Both the position numbers and the translations under genes were made by a program. From Sterolibacterium sp964500605 (lineage in GTDB: Bacteria; Pseudomonadota; Gammaproteobacteria; Burkholderiales; Rhodocyclaceae), in the NCBI GenBank assembly GCA_964500605.1, contig CAZCOS010000005.1:1-64000 (forward strand): a DNA stretch of 64,000 nt, given 5' to 3'. The notes beneath the pieces are model-generated. The model was not told the origin of the DNA and made no database searches. It saw only the letters and a program-made list of their open reading frames with translations. Below are positions 42,268 through 51,137 of this stretch, one piece after another; the first letter of the stretch is position 1, and each line of letters opens with the position of its first letter.

Positions 42268-43545
42268 TCAGGCCGATGATTGGGAGGGTGTCGCACCTTC
42301 GTTCCAGGGGGCAACCCGGAAGAGTAGCAGCATGCCGGGGACGGCCAGCGCGGCGCAAAGGAGGAAAAAGTTGAACCAGCCGAGTTGTTCAACGAGCCAG
42401 CCGGCACCCGCATTGATGAAACTGCGAGGCACGGCGGCCAGGCTGGTGAATAGGGCGAACTGGGTAGCGGTGTAGAGTGGGTGGGTGCTGCGGGCGATGA
42501 AGGCGACGAAGGCCGCCGTACCCAATCCGACCCCCAAGGCTTCGAGTCCGATGACTGCGGCAAGATGAACCATTTGGGTGGTCTCGATGAGGCTTTGCGG
42601 TCCGATCCAGGCCAGCCAGGCAAAGCCAAAGATGGAAAGGAGTTGTACAGCTCCGAAAAGCCAGAGCGCGCGATTGATGCCCAGCCGCACCATCCAGAGC
42701 CCGCCGATCAACCCGCCGATGACGGCAGGCCATAGACCGGCGTGTTTGGCGATCAGGCCGATGTGGGTTTTGGTGTAGCCCATGCTGAGGTAGAAGGGCG
42801 TGGCCAGCGCGGTGCAAAGGCTGTCGCCGAGTTTGTAGAAAAAAATGAAGCCCAGCACCAGCAGGGCTTCGCGCAAACCCGACCGGTGAATAAATTCATT
42901 GAAGGGTTCGACAACCGCGTCGCGCAGGCTGGTGGGACGTTTTTCGGCAGTGGCCGGTTCGCTGACGAGCAGACTCATGGCGACACCGGGTAGCATGAAT
43001 AGGGCTGTAATGAGGAAGACTTCCTGCCAGGGGAGATGGTCGGCCAGGATCAGCGATAGCGAGCCAGGAATGAGACCGGCAATGCGGTAGGCGTTGACGT
43101 GAACCGAATTACCCAGACCCAGCTCGGTGTCCGGGAGGATTTCACGGCGGAAGGCGTCGATGGCGATGTCCTGGGTTGCGGAGAGCAGGGTGAGTAGCAG
43201 GGCGAGCAGGATAAGGCTCGTCAAATCCTGCTTTGGACTGAGCAGGCCAAAACCGGCAATGCTGATGATGAGGCCGAGTTGGGTCGAGAGCATCCAGCCG
43301 CGCCGTCTGCCCAGGCCCGGCAGGGCGTAGCGGTCGAGCAGAGGAGCCCAGAGGAATTTCCAGGTGTAGGGGAGCTGGATCAGCGTCATCGCGCCGATGT
43401 CGCGCAGGCTGATGCCTTCGGTGTAGAGCCAGGCGGGGAGGAGATTGAGCAGTAAATAGAGCGGCAGGCCGGATGAAAAACCGGTCGCGACGCAAATCAG
43501 CATGCGGCGGTTCAGGAGGGCGGCGAGCCAGTCGGGCAGCCGCAT
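42268..43545 (-). CDS. ampG: AmpG-like muropeptide permease (MFS)
   Basis: AmpG imports anhydro-muropeptides for peptidoglycan recycling. The 425-residue protein has about 12 hydrophobic segments. It starts RLPDWLAALLNRRMLICVAT and contains GFSSGLPLYLLLNLLPAWLY, GISLRDIGAMTLIQLPYTWK and FLWAPLLDRYALPGLGRRRG, the AmpG N-terminal domain. The start at 43545 is preferred to the longer open frame because the family begins here. It lies 2 bp after the metW stop codon. mpl at 26.8-28.2 kb works in the same recycling route. Confidence 0.94.
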   Translation of the reverse strand: MRLPDWLAALLNRRMLICVATGFSSGLPLYLLLNLLPAWLYTEGISLRDIGAMTLIQLPYTWKFLWAPLLDRYALPGLGRRRGWMLSTQLGLIISIAGFGLLSPKQDLTSLILLALLLTLLSATQDIAIDAFRREILPDTELGLGNSVHVNAYRIAGLIPGSLSLILADHLPWQEVFLITALFMLPGVAMSLLVSEPATAEKRPTSLRDAVVEPFNEFIHRSGLREALLVLGFIFFYKLGDSLCTALATPFYLSMGYTKTHIGLIAKHAGLWPAVIGGLIGGLWMVRLGINRALWLFGAVQLLSIFGFAWLAWIGPQSLIETTQMVHLAAVIGLEALGVGLGTAAFVAFIARSTHPLYTATQFALFTSLAAVPRSFINAGAGWLVEQLGWFNFFLLCAALAVPGMLLLFRVAPWNEGATPSQSSA

Positions 43546-43547
43546 GT

Positions 43548-44147
43548 TCAACGCGCGCGGGTTAGACGGTAGACGGCAAGGCTGCCGAGGAAATTGTGTT
43601 CTTCGGTGACGCGCTGCCCTTGTTCGTCCAGCACCTGACGGTCGCGGATGACGAGGCCGAGTTGCTGGCAGAGGTCTTCGAAGTCGAGCATGGTGAAGAA
43701 ACGCATATTGGGCGTGTCGTACCATGCGTAAGGCAGGTCTTCGGAAACCGGCATGCGCCCGGCCATGACGGCCATGCGATTTTTCCAGTAGCCGAAATTG
43801 GGGAAGGAGACGACGGCTTCGCGCCCGACTCGCAGCATGTCCAGCAGGATGGCCTGGGTATTGCGCACAGTCTGCAGGGTACGGGAAAGAACAACGTGGT
43901 CGAAGGCGTCATCGGTGAAGATGGCGAGCCCGCCTTCGAGGTCGCTTTGGAGGACGTTGATGCCGTTCTGGATCGCCGCTAGCACCTTGGCATCTTCGAT
44001 TTCGACCCCGTAGCCACAGGCTCCACGTGTGTCGATGAGCTGGCGCAGGAGCGCGCCGTTGCCACAGCCCAGGTCGAGCACCCGTTCTCCGGGTTGCACC
44101 CAGCCGGCAATGACGTCGAAATCCGCGCGTTCGGGGAGCTGGATCAT
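43548..44147 (-). CDS. metW: Methionine biosynthesis protein MetW
   Basis: A 199-residue SAM-dependent methyltransferase-fold protein, MIQLPERADFDVIAGWVQPG then RVLDLGCGNGALLRQL (about residues 24-39). Conserved RTLQTVRNTQAILLDMLRVG and SFPNFGYWKNRMAVMAGRMP mark MetW. It works with MetX in activating homoserine in many proteobacteria. Its ATG overlaps the metX stop by 4 bp. Confidence 0.95.
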   Translation of the reverse strand: MIQLPERADFDVIAGWVQPGERVLDLGCGNGALLRQLIDTRGACGYGVEIEDAKVLAAIQNGINVLQSDLEGGLAIFTDDAFDHVVLSRTLQTVRNTQAILLDMLRVGREAVVSFPNFGYWKNRMAVMAGRMPVSEDLPYAWYDTPNMRFFTMLDFEDLCQQLGLVIRDRQVLDEQGQRVTEEHNFLGSLAVYRLTRAR

Positions 44148-45298
44148 GTCGGAATCCGGGCCAGATAGGCGCGAACGAGATTGTGATAGCGCGATTCTTC
44201 CATCAGAAAGGAGTCGTGCCCCCAGGGTAGATCGAGTTCGGCGTAGGAGACGTTGCGACGATTGGCGAGCAGGCTCGCGACGATTTCACGCGAGCGTTCC
44301 GGACTGAACCGCCAGTCCGTCGTGAAGGAGATCACCAGGAAATCCGCCCGGGTGCGTGCGAGGGTGGCGTTGAGGTCGCCCTGAGCAACCCGCGCCGGGT
44401 CGAAGTAGTCGAGGGCTTTGGTCATCAGGAGATAGGTATTGGCATCGAAATAGCCAGCGAATTTATCACCCTGATAGCGCAGATAAGATTCGATTTCGAA
44501 CTCGACACCGTAGCCATAACGCAGGCCGTCGTGGCGTAACACCCGGCCAAACTTTTCGCCCATCTGGTCGTCGGAAAGATAGGTGATGTGCCCCAGCATA
44601 CGCGCCAGACGCAGGCCACGAACGGGGCGCACGTTGTGTTCGTAGTAGTGGCCACCGTGGAAATCCGGGTCGGTCAGGATGGCTTGACGGGCGACATCGT
44701 TGAAGGCGATGTTCTGGGCGGAGAGCTTGGGTGCTGCGGCGATGACGACGGCGTTGCGGACGCGTTCCGGGTAGGTGATGGCCCAACGCAGGGCCTGCAT
44801 CCCCCCCAGACTGCCGCCCACTACGGCGGCCCAGCAGTCGATCCCGAGGCGATCCGCAAGACGCGCTTGGGCATGAACCCAGTCGTTGACGGCAACCATG
44901 GGGAAATCGGCCCCCCAGGGTTTGTCTGTGGCCGGGTTGATGCTGGAAGGGCCCGTCGAGCCGTGACAGCCACCAAGATTGTTGAGGCCGACGACAAAAA
45001 AACGATTGGTGTCGATGGGTTTGCCCGGGCCGACCATATTGTCCCACCAGCCAAGATTGCCCGGTTCGTCAGCGTAGGTTCCGGCAATGTGATGGTGGCC
45101 GGATAGCGCGTGGCAGATCAGGATGGCGTTGGATTTCTCGGCATTGAGCGTGCCATAGGTTTCAAAGGCAAGATCGTAGGCAGGAAGGACCGCGCCGCTG
45201 CGGAGGATGAGCGGCTCGCTGAAATGGGCAAGCTGCGGGGCGACGATGCCGACGCTGTGCGACAAGGTGTCCGGTTGTGGGTCCGATTGGTCCGACAT
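44144..45298 (-). CDS. metX: Homoserine O-acyltransferase (acetyl/succinyl)
   Basis: MetX acylates homoserine as the first step of methionine synthesis. The 384-residue alpha/beta-hydrolase has LAFETYGTLNAEKSNAILIC, the nucleophile elbow VVGGSLGGMQALRW (catalytic Ser about residue 163) and the C-terminal GHDSFLMEESRYHNLVRAYL with the catalytic His. Betaproteobacterial MetX enzymes vary in acetyl or succinyl use; which applies is not readable here. It forms a coupled pair with metW, which is followed by ampG. Confidence 0.96.
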   Translation of the reverse strand: MSDQSDPQPDTLSHSVGIVAPQLAHFSEPLILRSGAVLPAYDLAFETYGTLNAEKSNAILICHALSGHHHIAGTYADEPGNLGWWDNMVGPGKPIDTNRFFVVGLNNLGGCHGSTGPSSINPATDKPWGADFPMVAVNDWVHAQARLADRLGIDCWAAVVGGSLGGMQALRWAITYPERVRNAVVIAAAPKLSAQNIAFNDVARQAILTDPDFHGGHYYEHNVRPVRGLRLARMLGHITYLSDDQMGEKFGRVLRHDGLRYGYGVEFEIESYLRYQGDKFAGYFDANTYLLMTKALDYFDPARVAQGDLNATLARTRADFLVISFTTDWRFSPERSREIVASLLANRRNVSYAELDLPWGHDSFLMEESRYHNLVRAYLARIPT

Positions 45299-45329
45299 GC
45301 AGGCGTGAGCTTAAGGCTAGGCGTGTTGC

Positions 45330-46718
45330 TTATTCCAGAAGACCGTTGAGCACGGCTACGTCCTGTTCGTCGAGCGTACCGGTTGCGGCTTTCAGCTTGA
45401 TCTGGGCAGTCAGGGTTTGCAGGCGAGCTTTGGCGAGGTCGCGCTGGGTCGAGGAATATTGTTGCTGGGCGTTCAGGACGTCGATATTGACGCGCACGCC
45501 CACTTCGTAACCCAATTTGTTGGAGTCCAGCGCAGACTGGGAGGATTGGAGTGCTTGCTCGAGAGCTTTGACCTGGGCCAGGCCGGAAGTCACACCCAGA
45601 TAAGCCTGACGCGTACCCAGTGCCGCTAGTCGGCGGACATTTTCGAGATCGGCTGCAGCTTTTTCACGCAGGGCGACGGCTTCGCGTGTTTTGGAGACGG
45701 TCAGCCCACCGCTGAAAATCGGGATGTTCAGCTGAACACCGACGGTCGTGGCATCGGTATCCGTCCCGCCCCATCCGGGACCCATCGGGCTGGTTCCACT
45801 GGATTGGCGGCCATGAGAAGCAATGAAATCAACGGTGGGGTAGTGTCCGACGCGGTTCTTTTCGATTTCGCGATTGGCAATTTCAAGATTCGTTTTGCTC
45901 AGGCGAACGTTGAAATTTTCTTTTTCGGCCGCTTCGACCCATTGTGCGACGTCTTCGGGTTGGGGTGGAGTGAGTTCCACATGCGACTTGAGGCCTTTGA
46001 GTTCGCCAACGTCTTTGCCCGTCAGCATGTTCAGCGTCTGACGCTTGATTTCGAGATCGTTTTTCGCTGCGAGCTCGGCGGCCGTGACGAGGTCGAAACG
46101 GGCTTGGGCTTCGTGAGTGTCGGTGATGGTGGTGGTCCCGACTTCAAAGCTGCGCTTGGCGGCTTCGAGTTGTTCGTTGATGGCTGTTTTCTGGGCTTGC
46201 GCGGTCGCAACGTCGGCCTGGGCTTGAAGAACGTCGAAATAGGCTTGTGTAACGCGCTCGATCAGATCTTGTTTGGCGGAGCTGTATTGCGTTTCAGCGG
46301 CGACGGTCGCGAGTTCGGCTTGTTTATAGATCGACCAGTTTTGCCAGCGGAAAAGAGGCTGAACGAGGCTGACTCCCCAAGAATGGGTGTTATAACGCGA
46401 AGCGGTGCTGGTCGGAATCATTGCCCCCACTGCGTTGGCCAGAGGCTTGCCCAGGATGGGGCGCAAGGACATGGATGGAGAGGTGCGCAGCTGGGTGCTG
46501 TTGTCGTTGTATTTGGTGTCCGCCATGAAGTTGATCTGTGGCTTGAGCCCGGCTTTTCCTTGGTGCAGCTTCTCAAGCCCGGCATCCCGCTCGGCCCGCG
46601 CTGAAGCGTAGCGGGCATCGTAGGACAGGGCAGCGCGATAGACGTCAAGCAGATCGGTGGCATGCGCAGTGCCGGAGGCAAACAGGGCCCCCATCAGCAG
46701 CGGCAGGGTTTTTTTCAT
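45330..46718 (-). CDS. tolC: TolC-family outer membrane efflux protein
   Basis: A 462-residue outer-membrane channel with signal peptide MKKTLPLLMGALFASGTAHA. The mature protein is mostly heptad-rich helices in two structural repeats (YRAALSYDARYASARAERDA near 30; ETQYSSAKQDLIERVTQAYF near 145; and a similar set near 330-440), with two strand-forming stretches (RYNTHSWGVSLVQPLFRWQN; PTVDFIASHGRQSSG). TolC connects inner-membrane exporters to the outside. The usual partner genes are not adjacent. pcm ends 66 bp upstream, the usual pcm-tolC order. Confidence 0.95.
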   Translation of the reverse strand: MKKTLPLLMGALFASGTAHATDLLDVYRAALSYDARYASARAERDAGLEKLHQGKAGLKPQINFMADTKYNDNSTQLRTSPSMSLRPILGKPLANAVGAMIPTSTASRYNTHSWGVSLVQPLFRWQNWSIYKQAELATVAAETQYSSAKQDLIERVTQAYFDVLQAQADVATAQAQKTAINEQLEAAKRSFEVGTTTITDTHEAQARFDLVTAAELAAKNDLEIKRQTLNMLTGKDVGELKGLKSHVELTPPQPEDVAQWVEAAEKENFNVRLSKTNLEIANREIEKNRVGHYPTVDFIASHGRQSSGTSPMGPGWGGTDTDATTVGVQLNIPIFSGGLTVSKTREAVALREKAAADLENVRRLAALGTRQAYLGVTSGLAQVKALEQALQSSQSALDSNKLGYEVGVRVNIDVLNAQQQYSSTQRDLAKARLQTLTAQIKLKAATGTLDEQDVAVLNGLLE

Positions 46719-46784
46719 GGCGGGCTTTCCTTGTTCTGCGAGCGTTGAGTGCTGGTGAGCGAATGTATCAGTGTGCGAGTCGGC

Positions 46785-47438
46785 TCAGAAACTGAAGCGC
46801 GAAGGCGGATGAGCACGCTCAAGCGAGGGAACCAGCGTTTCGAAAAGCACTTGCGTGTCGAATTCACGCTCGCTGCGACGGGTGACGAGGCGGGTTTCCA
46901 TGAGAGGGGCTTCTCCGACAAAGCCCAGCAGACGTCCCCCAACCTTGAGTTGGTCAAGAAGGGATTGCGGAAAATCGGTCAGCGCACCGGAAACCATGAT
47001 GAGGTCGTATGGGGCTTGTGCGGGCCAGCCTTCCGAAGCATCTCCCACGCAGACGCCGACATTGTGGATCCCTTGCTGTTTGAGACGGACGGCTGCGGAT
47101 TCGGCCAGTTCGGGAACGATTTCGACTGTCCAGACCTGAGTGGCGTGAGCCGCCAGAAGGGCAGCCATGTAGCCGGAGCCCGTGCCAATTTCCAGAACGC
47201 GGTCGGATTTGCGGACTTTCAGGGCTTGCAATGCACGGGCTTCGACTTTGGGCGGAAGCATGGTGGCGTTGTGGCCCAAGGGAATTTCAGTGTCGGTGAA
47301 GGCGAGCTGACGGTAAGCGGGCGGCACGAACTCTTCGCGCCGGACGACATAGAGCAGATCCAGGACAGTTTGGTCGAGCACCTCCCAAGGGCGCAATTGC
47401 TGTTCGACCATGTTGTATCGTGCCTGTTCGAGATTCAT
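46785..47438 (-). CDS. pcm: Protein-L-isoaspartate O-methyltransferase
   Basis: Pcm repairs damaged aspartyl residues by methylating L-isoaspartate. The 217-residue protein has MNLEQARYNMVEQQLRPWEV, PLGHNATMLPPKVEARALQA, and the SAM site VLEIGTGSGYMAALLAAHAT (about residues 80-99). It stands upstream of tolC. From 47439 to 47742 there is no gene but two palindromes (47609-47638 and 47679-47697). Confidence 0.95.
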   Translation of the reverse strand: MNLEQARYNMVEQQLRPWEVLDQTVLDLLYVVRREEFVPPAYRQLAFTDTEIPLGHNATMLPPKVEARALQALKVRKSDRVLEIGTGSGYMAALLAAHATQVWTVEIVPELAESAAVRLKQQGIHNVGVCVGDASEGWPAQAPYDLIMVSGALTDFPQSLLDQLKVGGRLLGFVGEAPLMETRLVTRRSEREFDTQVLFETLVPSLERAHPPSRFSF

Positions 47439-47608
47439 TCGGGTCTCCGGAGTGTTGGAGTATGGAGGATGGGAGAGGATGGGAGAGCTGCAGGTTGACG
47501 CGCAGGGCCAATGCGGCCGCAGGCCGTTCGTCTGGTATATACGATTTCGCTAATATAGCAAAAAGAAGGATCTCGCGATTGTACCTAGGTTAGGGCGGGA
47601 GAAGAGAA

Positions 47609-47638
47609 CTCTGAACGGGGTTTGTTACCCGTTCAGAG
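47609..47638. repeat. 11-bp inverted repeat in the gap upstream of pcm
   Basis: CTCTGAACGGG (47609-47619) and CCCGTTCAGAG (47628-47638) are perfectly complementary around an 8-bp loop. No T-run follows on either strand close enough for an intrinsic terminator. It could still end transcription from the carbonic anhydrase gene, or be a protein-binding site. Confidence 0.6.
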
Positions 47639-47678
47639 CGGATTGCGCTTTTGTCTGGCCGAAGCGTTTTATCTACCC

Positions 47679-47697
47679 GGGTCATCGTCGATGACCC
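47679..47697. repeat. 19-bp palindrome after the carbonic anhydrase gene
   Basis: GGGTCATCG and CGATGACCC flank a single T, giving a near-perfect 19-bp palindrome 45 bp beyond the stop codon of the carbonic anhydrase gene. Without a T-run its role is uncertain; a dimer-binding site is possible. Confidence 0.55.
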
Positions 47698-47742
47698 TAC
47701 CGATTCGTCTTAGCAAGGTGACAGGCCATAAAACGTCCGTCT

Positions 47743-49323
47743 TCAGCGTGAGCCTTTGATGAGACGGTTGTTTGTGGGCTGGATCGGTCGGGCATTGTTC
47801 CGGTAGAGACGGGCGAAAATGGCGACTTGTTCTTGTGAGACGGGTTGTGGCTGTTTGAAGACCATCCAGAGTACGTTCTCGCTGCAGGGCGGTGTGGTCA
47901 GTGAGCCCATATAGGTCCAGTAGGCTTGATCCTGAGGAAGCAAGTCGTTCACATTGATGGCGACGTTCGGGCTGATTTCCTGGCCTACTTCGAGTGGGAG
48001 ATTGTTCCAGAGCGTCTGGATGAAGGGATTTTCCGCGCCGTTTTCCAGCAATACAGCGATTACCGCCAGATTGCCATCGAGGTCTTTGTGAACCAGGTGG
48101 GCCACCATGTCGTAAGCACGACCGTTTACACGCTCTTCGGAGGGGCGGTGAAAATGAAATTGTTGCAGTTCGAAGCGACGTCCCATGACTTGAATCGTAC
48201 TGCCTGCTCCGACGTTGATTTGAACGGTGTGGCCGTTGTCGATGATGCGGAAGAAGGTGGGCTTGTAATCGAACTTGATAGGTTCGAGCTGGACTTCGAT
48301 GCCGTCACGAATATCAATAGGGGACTGGCGTTTTCCAGTGGCACAGGTGGCGTAATCGGGACGTAGATTGGACCAATTGCCAGGACGACCTTCGCCCTCG
48401 TACCCCCAGTGGATGGGATGCTGTTCGACGACGGGGGCGGTCGGTGTCTGCAACACCGTTTTCGGTGCAACCTTGCGGCGTGGAACGGGGCGGGGTGTTT
48501 CACGAACGTACGGGCGGTAAGGAGCAAAGACCTGCTCGGGGCTGGGTTTGGTGGCGGGTGGCGGCGTGGCGGTTGAGGTTTCCGGGGAGGGCGCAACAGA
48601 AGGGGCCGCTCCTTTTTGTGCCGCTTTGGGGGATGTGGGCGGTGGCGCAGGGGCGGGGGTTTCTGCGGGAATCAGGGCGGCTTTTTCGGCGGCGGCCCGA
48701 GCGGCGAGATCGGCTTTGCTGGGCAAGCCGATTCTTGGAGCCGTATCACCCATTATTTCTGTTGAAACGCGAATGTGTGCCGCTGCCTTTTCGCGGGCCT
48801 GTTCCGGGGTGTCAGCCAGCTGCCGGACATCGGCCAGCATGACCCGCGCGGGAGCTTGTTCGGGAGGAAGGGCACGGGCAACAGCCTGTTCGGCGGCCTT
48901 TGCGATTTCGCGCATTTCGCCAACGGTACGGGGCTTGCAAACTTCCGTCAGTAAGCGATCGTCGACGGTGTTGGCAAGCACTTCGATTTCACGCGGGTTG
49001 TCGATGCGTTCTTCCTTGACGGGTTCGATGCCCTGAAGGTAGATACGCTTGACCGTGGCAAAACGACGGTTCGTGCAATCGAAACGGTTGAGCACTTCGA
49101 TGCGGCTGAACCGTATCCCGTCCATCGTGGTTTCGCTGTTGAGGGTCAGCCGCCCCCAGGCCAGGCTTTGTCCCTTGCCAGTACGGGCAATGCGTTGCTT
49201 GTCCAGCTCGATGCGGCCATTTTCCTGCTTGGCAATGGGTTGCCATTGAGAGGCTTGGACCGAGGATAGGCCGACCCCAAGCAGGGTCAGAATCTGCAGT
49301 GTCGCAATGATGTTCTTCTGCAT
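47743..49323 (-). CDS. Periplasmic alpha-type carbonic anhydrase with N-terminal surface-adhesin-E-like domain
   Basis: A 526-residue secreted protein. After signal peptide MQKNIIATLQILTLLGVGLS (ending near VQA) comes an N-terminal domain (about 26-125) with LDCTN-type strands (VLNRFDCTNRRFATVKRIYL), resembling surface-adhesin E/CNP1-like domains. A long Ala/Pro linker (about 160-290) follows, then a complete alpha-carbonic anhydrase domain (about 300-520) with HWGYEGEGRPGNWSNL, QSPIDI, the zinc histidines in FELQQFHFHRPSEE and MVAHLVH, and GSLTTPPCSENVLW. Carbonic anhydrase alone is usually ~230 residues; this fusion is unusual. A role in bicarbonate supply or surface attachment is inference. 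It is the nearest gene downstream of nirJ. Confidence 0.88.
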   Translation of the reverse strand: MQKNIIATLQILTLLGVGLSSVQASQWQPIAKQENGRIELDKQRIARTGKGQSLAWGRLTLNSETTMDGIRFSRIEVLNRFDCTNRRFATVKRIYLQGIEPVKEERIDNPREIEVLANTVDDRLLTEVCKPRTVGEMREIAKAAEQAVARALPPEQAPARVMLADVRQLADTPEQAREKAAAHIRVSTEIMGDTAPRIGLPSKADLAARAAAEKAALIPAETPAPAPPPTSPKAAQKGAAPSVAPSPETSTATPPPATKPSPEQVFAPYRPYVRETPRPVPRRKVAPKTVLQTPTAPVVEQHPIHWGYEGEGRPGNWSNLRPDYATCATGKRQSPIDIRDGIEVQLEPIKFDYKPTFFRIIDNGHTVQINVGAGSTIQVMGRRFELQQFHFHRPSEERVNGRAYDMVAHLVHKDLDGNLAVIAVLLENGAENPFIQTLWNNLPLEVGQEISPNVAINVNDLLPQDQAYWTYMGSLTTPPCSENVLWMVFKQPQPVSQEQVAIFARLYRNNARPIQPTNNRLIKGSR

Positions 49324-49430
49324 GGTGTTCTCGTTCGGATGGGCGTTCGGACTTTCACGGCAGAAAGCCGGGAAAGTTTAGCGCGAAAGCAACACAGAGC
49401 AGGCGTTACGCAACGCCCTGAAGGATTTCT

Positions 49431-50636
49431 TCAGCCAATTTGTGGGGTTTTTATCTCCCGGCCCCAGGGGGTGACCTGTAGTCTTTCGCCGCCTGCACGA
49501 ATGCCGATTTCTGCATCGGTCAGGTAGCATCCCGGGTCTTCCTGCCAGGGGTCGCCGCTGACCTGCTGGGCGCGGACGCGGGTGTTGCCGCCGCAGATGT
49601 CGAAGTGGGCGCAGGCCCCGCAGCGGCCTTTGACGATGCGGGGGCGGGCTTTGAGTCCGGCCATCAGCGGGTCGGTGGTGTCCATCCAGATTTCGGAGAA
49701 GGGACGCTGACGCACATTGCCGAGGTTGTGATGCCACCACATGGTGTCCGGGTGAACATTGCCGAGGTTGTCGATGTTGGCGACGTTCACACCACTGGAA
49801 TTGCCGCCCCATTGCGCGAGCTTGGCGCGCAGCGGGGCTTCGCTTTCGGGGAAGTGGCGACGCACCCAGTGCAGGAGGTAGACGCCATCGGCATCGTTGT
49901 TACCTGTCGTGAATTCTTTTTCCACGCCACGCCGGAGGTAGGCCAGACAGGTGTCGAAGAGGATGTCCATCGCCTCCCGGGTCATGCGGTGGTGGGCGTC
50001 ATCCTCGCGGTGCTTGTTGCCCCGCCCGGCGTAATTGAGATGGGAGAAATAAAAGCGGTCGATGTCTTCGTCTTCGATCAGTTTGAGCAGGCCGGGAAGG
50101 TCGTGGGCGTTGTCCTGGGTGATGGTGAAACGTACGCCGACCTTGAGGCCCAGGTCGCGGCACAGGCGGATGCCGGCCAGGGAGGCGTCGAACGCGCCAT
50201 CCAGCCGGCGGAATTTGTCGTGGGTTTCCCGCAGGCCGTCGAGACTTACACCGACGTAATTGAAGTCGCATTCGGCAATGCGGTCGATATTGTTCTGGTC
50301 GATCAGCGTGCCGTTGGAGGAGAGCCCGACGTAAAAGCCCATGCCTTTGGCGCGCTTGGCAATGTCGAAAATATCCGGGCGCAGGAGCGGTTCGCCGCCG
50401 GAAAGGATGAGTACGGGGACGCGAAAACGCTTGAGGTCATCCATGACAGTGAAAATTTCTTCGGTCGTGAGCTCGCCAGGGAAGTCTTTGTCGGCAGAGA
50501 TGGAGTAGCAATGCTTGCAGGTGAGATTGCAGCGGCGGATGAGGTTCCAGATCACGACGGGTGCGGGCGGGTTGCGCCGTTCGGTGAGTGGTGTCGGTGC
50601 GAGAACTTCGTGCAGGTATTGGGTGATGCGGAACAT
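49431..50636 (-). CDS. nirJ: Heme d1 biosynthesis radical SAM protein NirJ
   Basis: NirJ catalyses propionate-removal/oxidation chemistry in making heme d1 for NirS. The 401-residue protein has the radical SAM cluster motif in WNLIRRCNLTCKHCYSISAD (Cys 36, 40, 43) and SGGEPLL. A C-terminal cysteine-rich region, VKGRCGACAHFDICGGNTRV and EDPGCY (about 345-380), would bind a second Fe-S cluster as in SPASM proteins. The start MFRITQYLHEVLAPTP matches the family. It follows the two Lrp-type genes by 9 bp, so they form an operon. Confidence 0.94.
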   Translation of the reverse strand: MFRITQYLHEVLAPTPLTERRNPPAPVVIWNLIRRCNLTCKHCYSISADKDFPGELTTEEIFTVMDDLKRFRVPVLILSGGEPLLRPDIFDIAKRAKGMGFYVGLSSNGTLIDQNNIDRIAECDFNYVGVSLDGLRETHDKFRRLDGAFDASLAGIRLCRDLGLKVGVRFTITQDNAHDLPGLLKLIEDEDIDRFYFSHLNYAGRGNKHREDDAHHRMTREAMDILFDTCLAYLRRGVEKEFTTGNNDADGVYLLHWVRRHFPESEAPLRAKLAQWGGNSSGVNVANIDNLGNVHPDTMWWHHNLGNVRQRPFSEIWMDTTDPLMAGLKARPRIVKGRCGACAHFDICGGNTRVRAQQVSGDPWQEDPGCYLTDAEIGIRAGGERLQVTPWGREIKTPQIG

Positions 50637-50645
50637 GAAATCCCC

Positions 50646-51137
50646 TTAGTCTGTCAGGCGCAAGCCGGTTTTTTTGAGGATGCGCGAGCTGTAGAGAACG
50701 TCGTGCGTGCGGGCCGCCGTGCCCAGCAGGGCTTCGATTTGCGCGACCTGCTCGACGACTTCTGCGCGGTCGCGCCCATGCACCATGGCGAAGAGGTTGT
50801 AAGGCCACATCGGCAGGCGGCGGGGGCGGCGGTAGCAGTGTGTGACGAAATCGAGGCGACCTACGGCTTGCCCCAGTTCGTCAATGCGTTCATCCTCGAC
50901 GTCCCAGACAGACATGCCGTTGGCGGTGTAGCCGATGGCATAGTGGTTGGGAACCGCGCCGATGCGGCGGATGATGCCGGTGTCCAGCAGGCGTTTGAGC
51001 CGTTGCTGGACCTGTGCCCCGCTTATCCCTAGGGTTTCGCCGAGTGTGTCATAGGGGCGCGGAACCAGCGGGAGTCCGGCTTGCGTGGCCTTGATGAGGG
51101 CGCGGTCGAGGGGGTCGATTTGCGTGGTCTGGTTCAT
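50646..51137 (-). CDS. nirH: Siroheme decarboxylase subunit, Lrp/AsnC type (NirH-like)
   Basis: A 163-residue protein with an N-terminal winged helix-turn-helix (LDRALIKATQAGLPLVPRPY, LGISGAQVQQRLKRLLDTGI) and a C-terminal domain with PNHYAIGYTANGMSVWDV, DFVTHCYRRPRRLPMWPYNL, and ILKKTGLRL at the end. Such proteins decarboxylate siroheme to didecarboxysiroheme for heme d1. The RILKKTGLRL ending fits NirH, but the four paralogues NirD, L, G and H are alike, so the exact letter is tentative. Its ATG overlaps the next gene's stop by 4 bp. Confidence 0.82.
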   Translation of the reverse strand: MNQTTQIDPLDRALIKATQAGLPLVPRPYDTLGETLGISGAQVQQRLKRLLDTGIIRRIGAVPNHYAIGYTANGMSVWDVEDERIDELGQAVGRLDFVTHCYRRPRRLPMWPYNLFAMVHGRDRAEVVEQVAQIEALLGTAARTHDVLYSSRILKKTGLRLTD

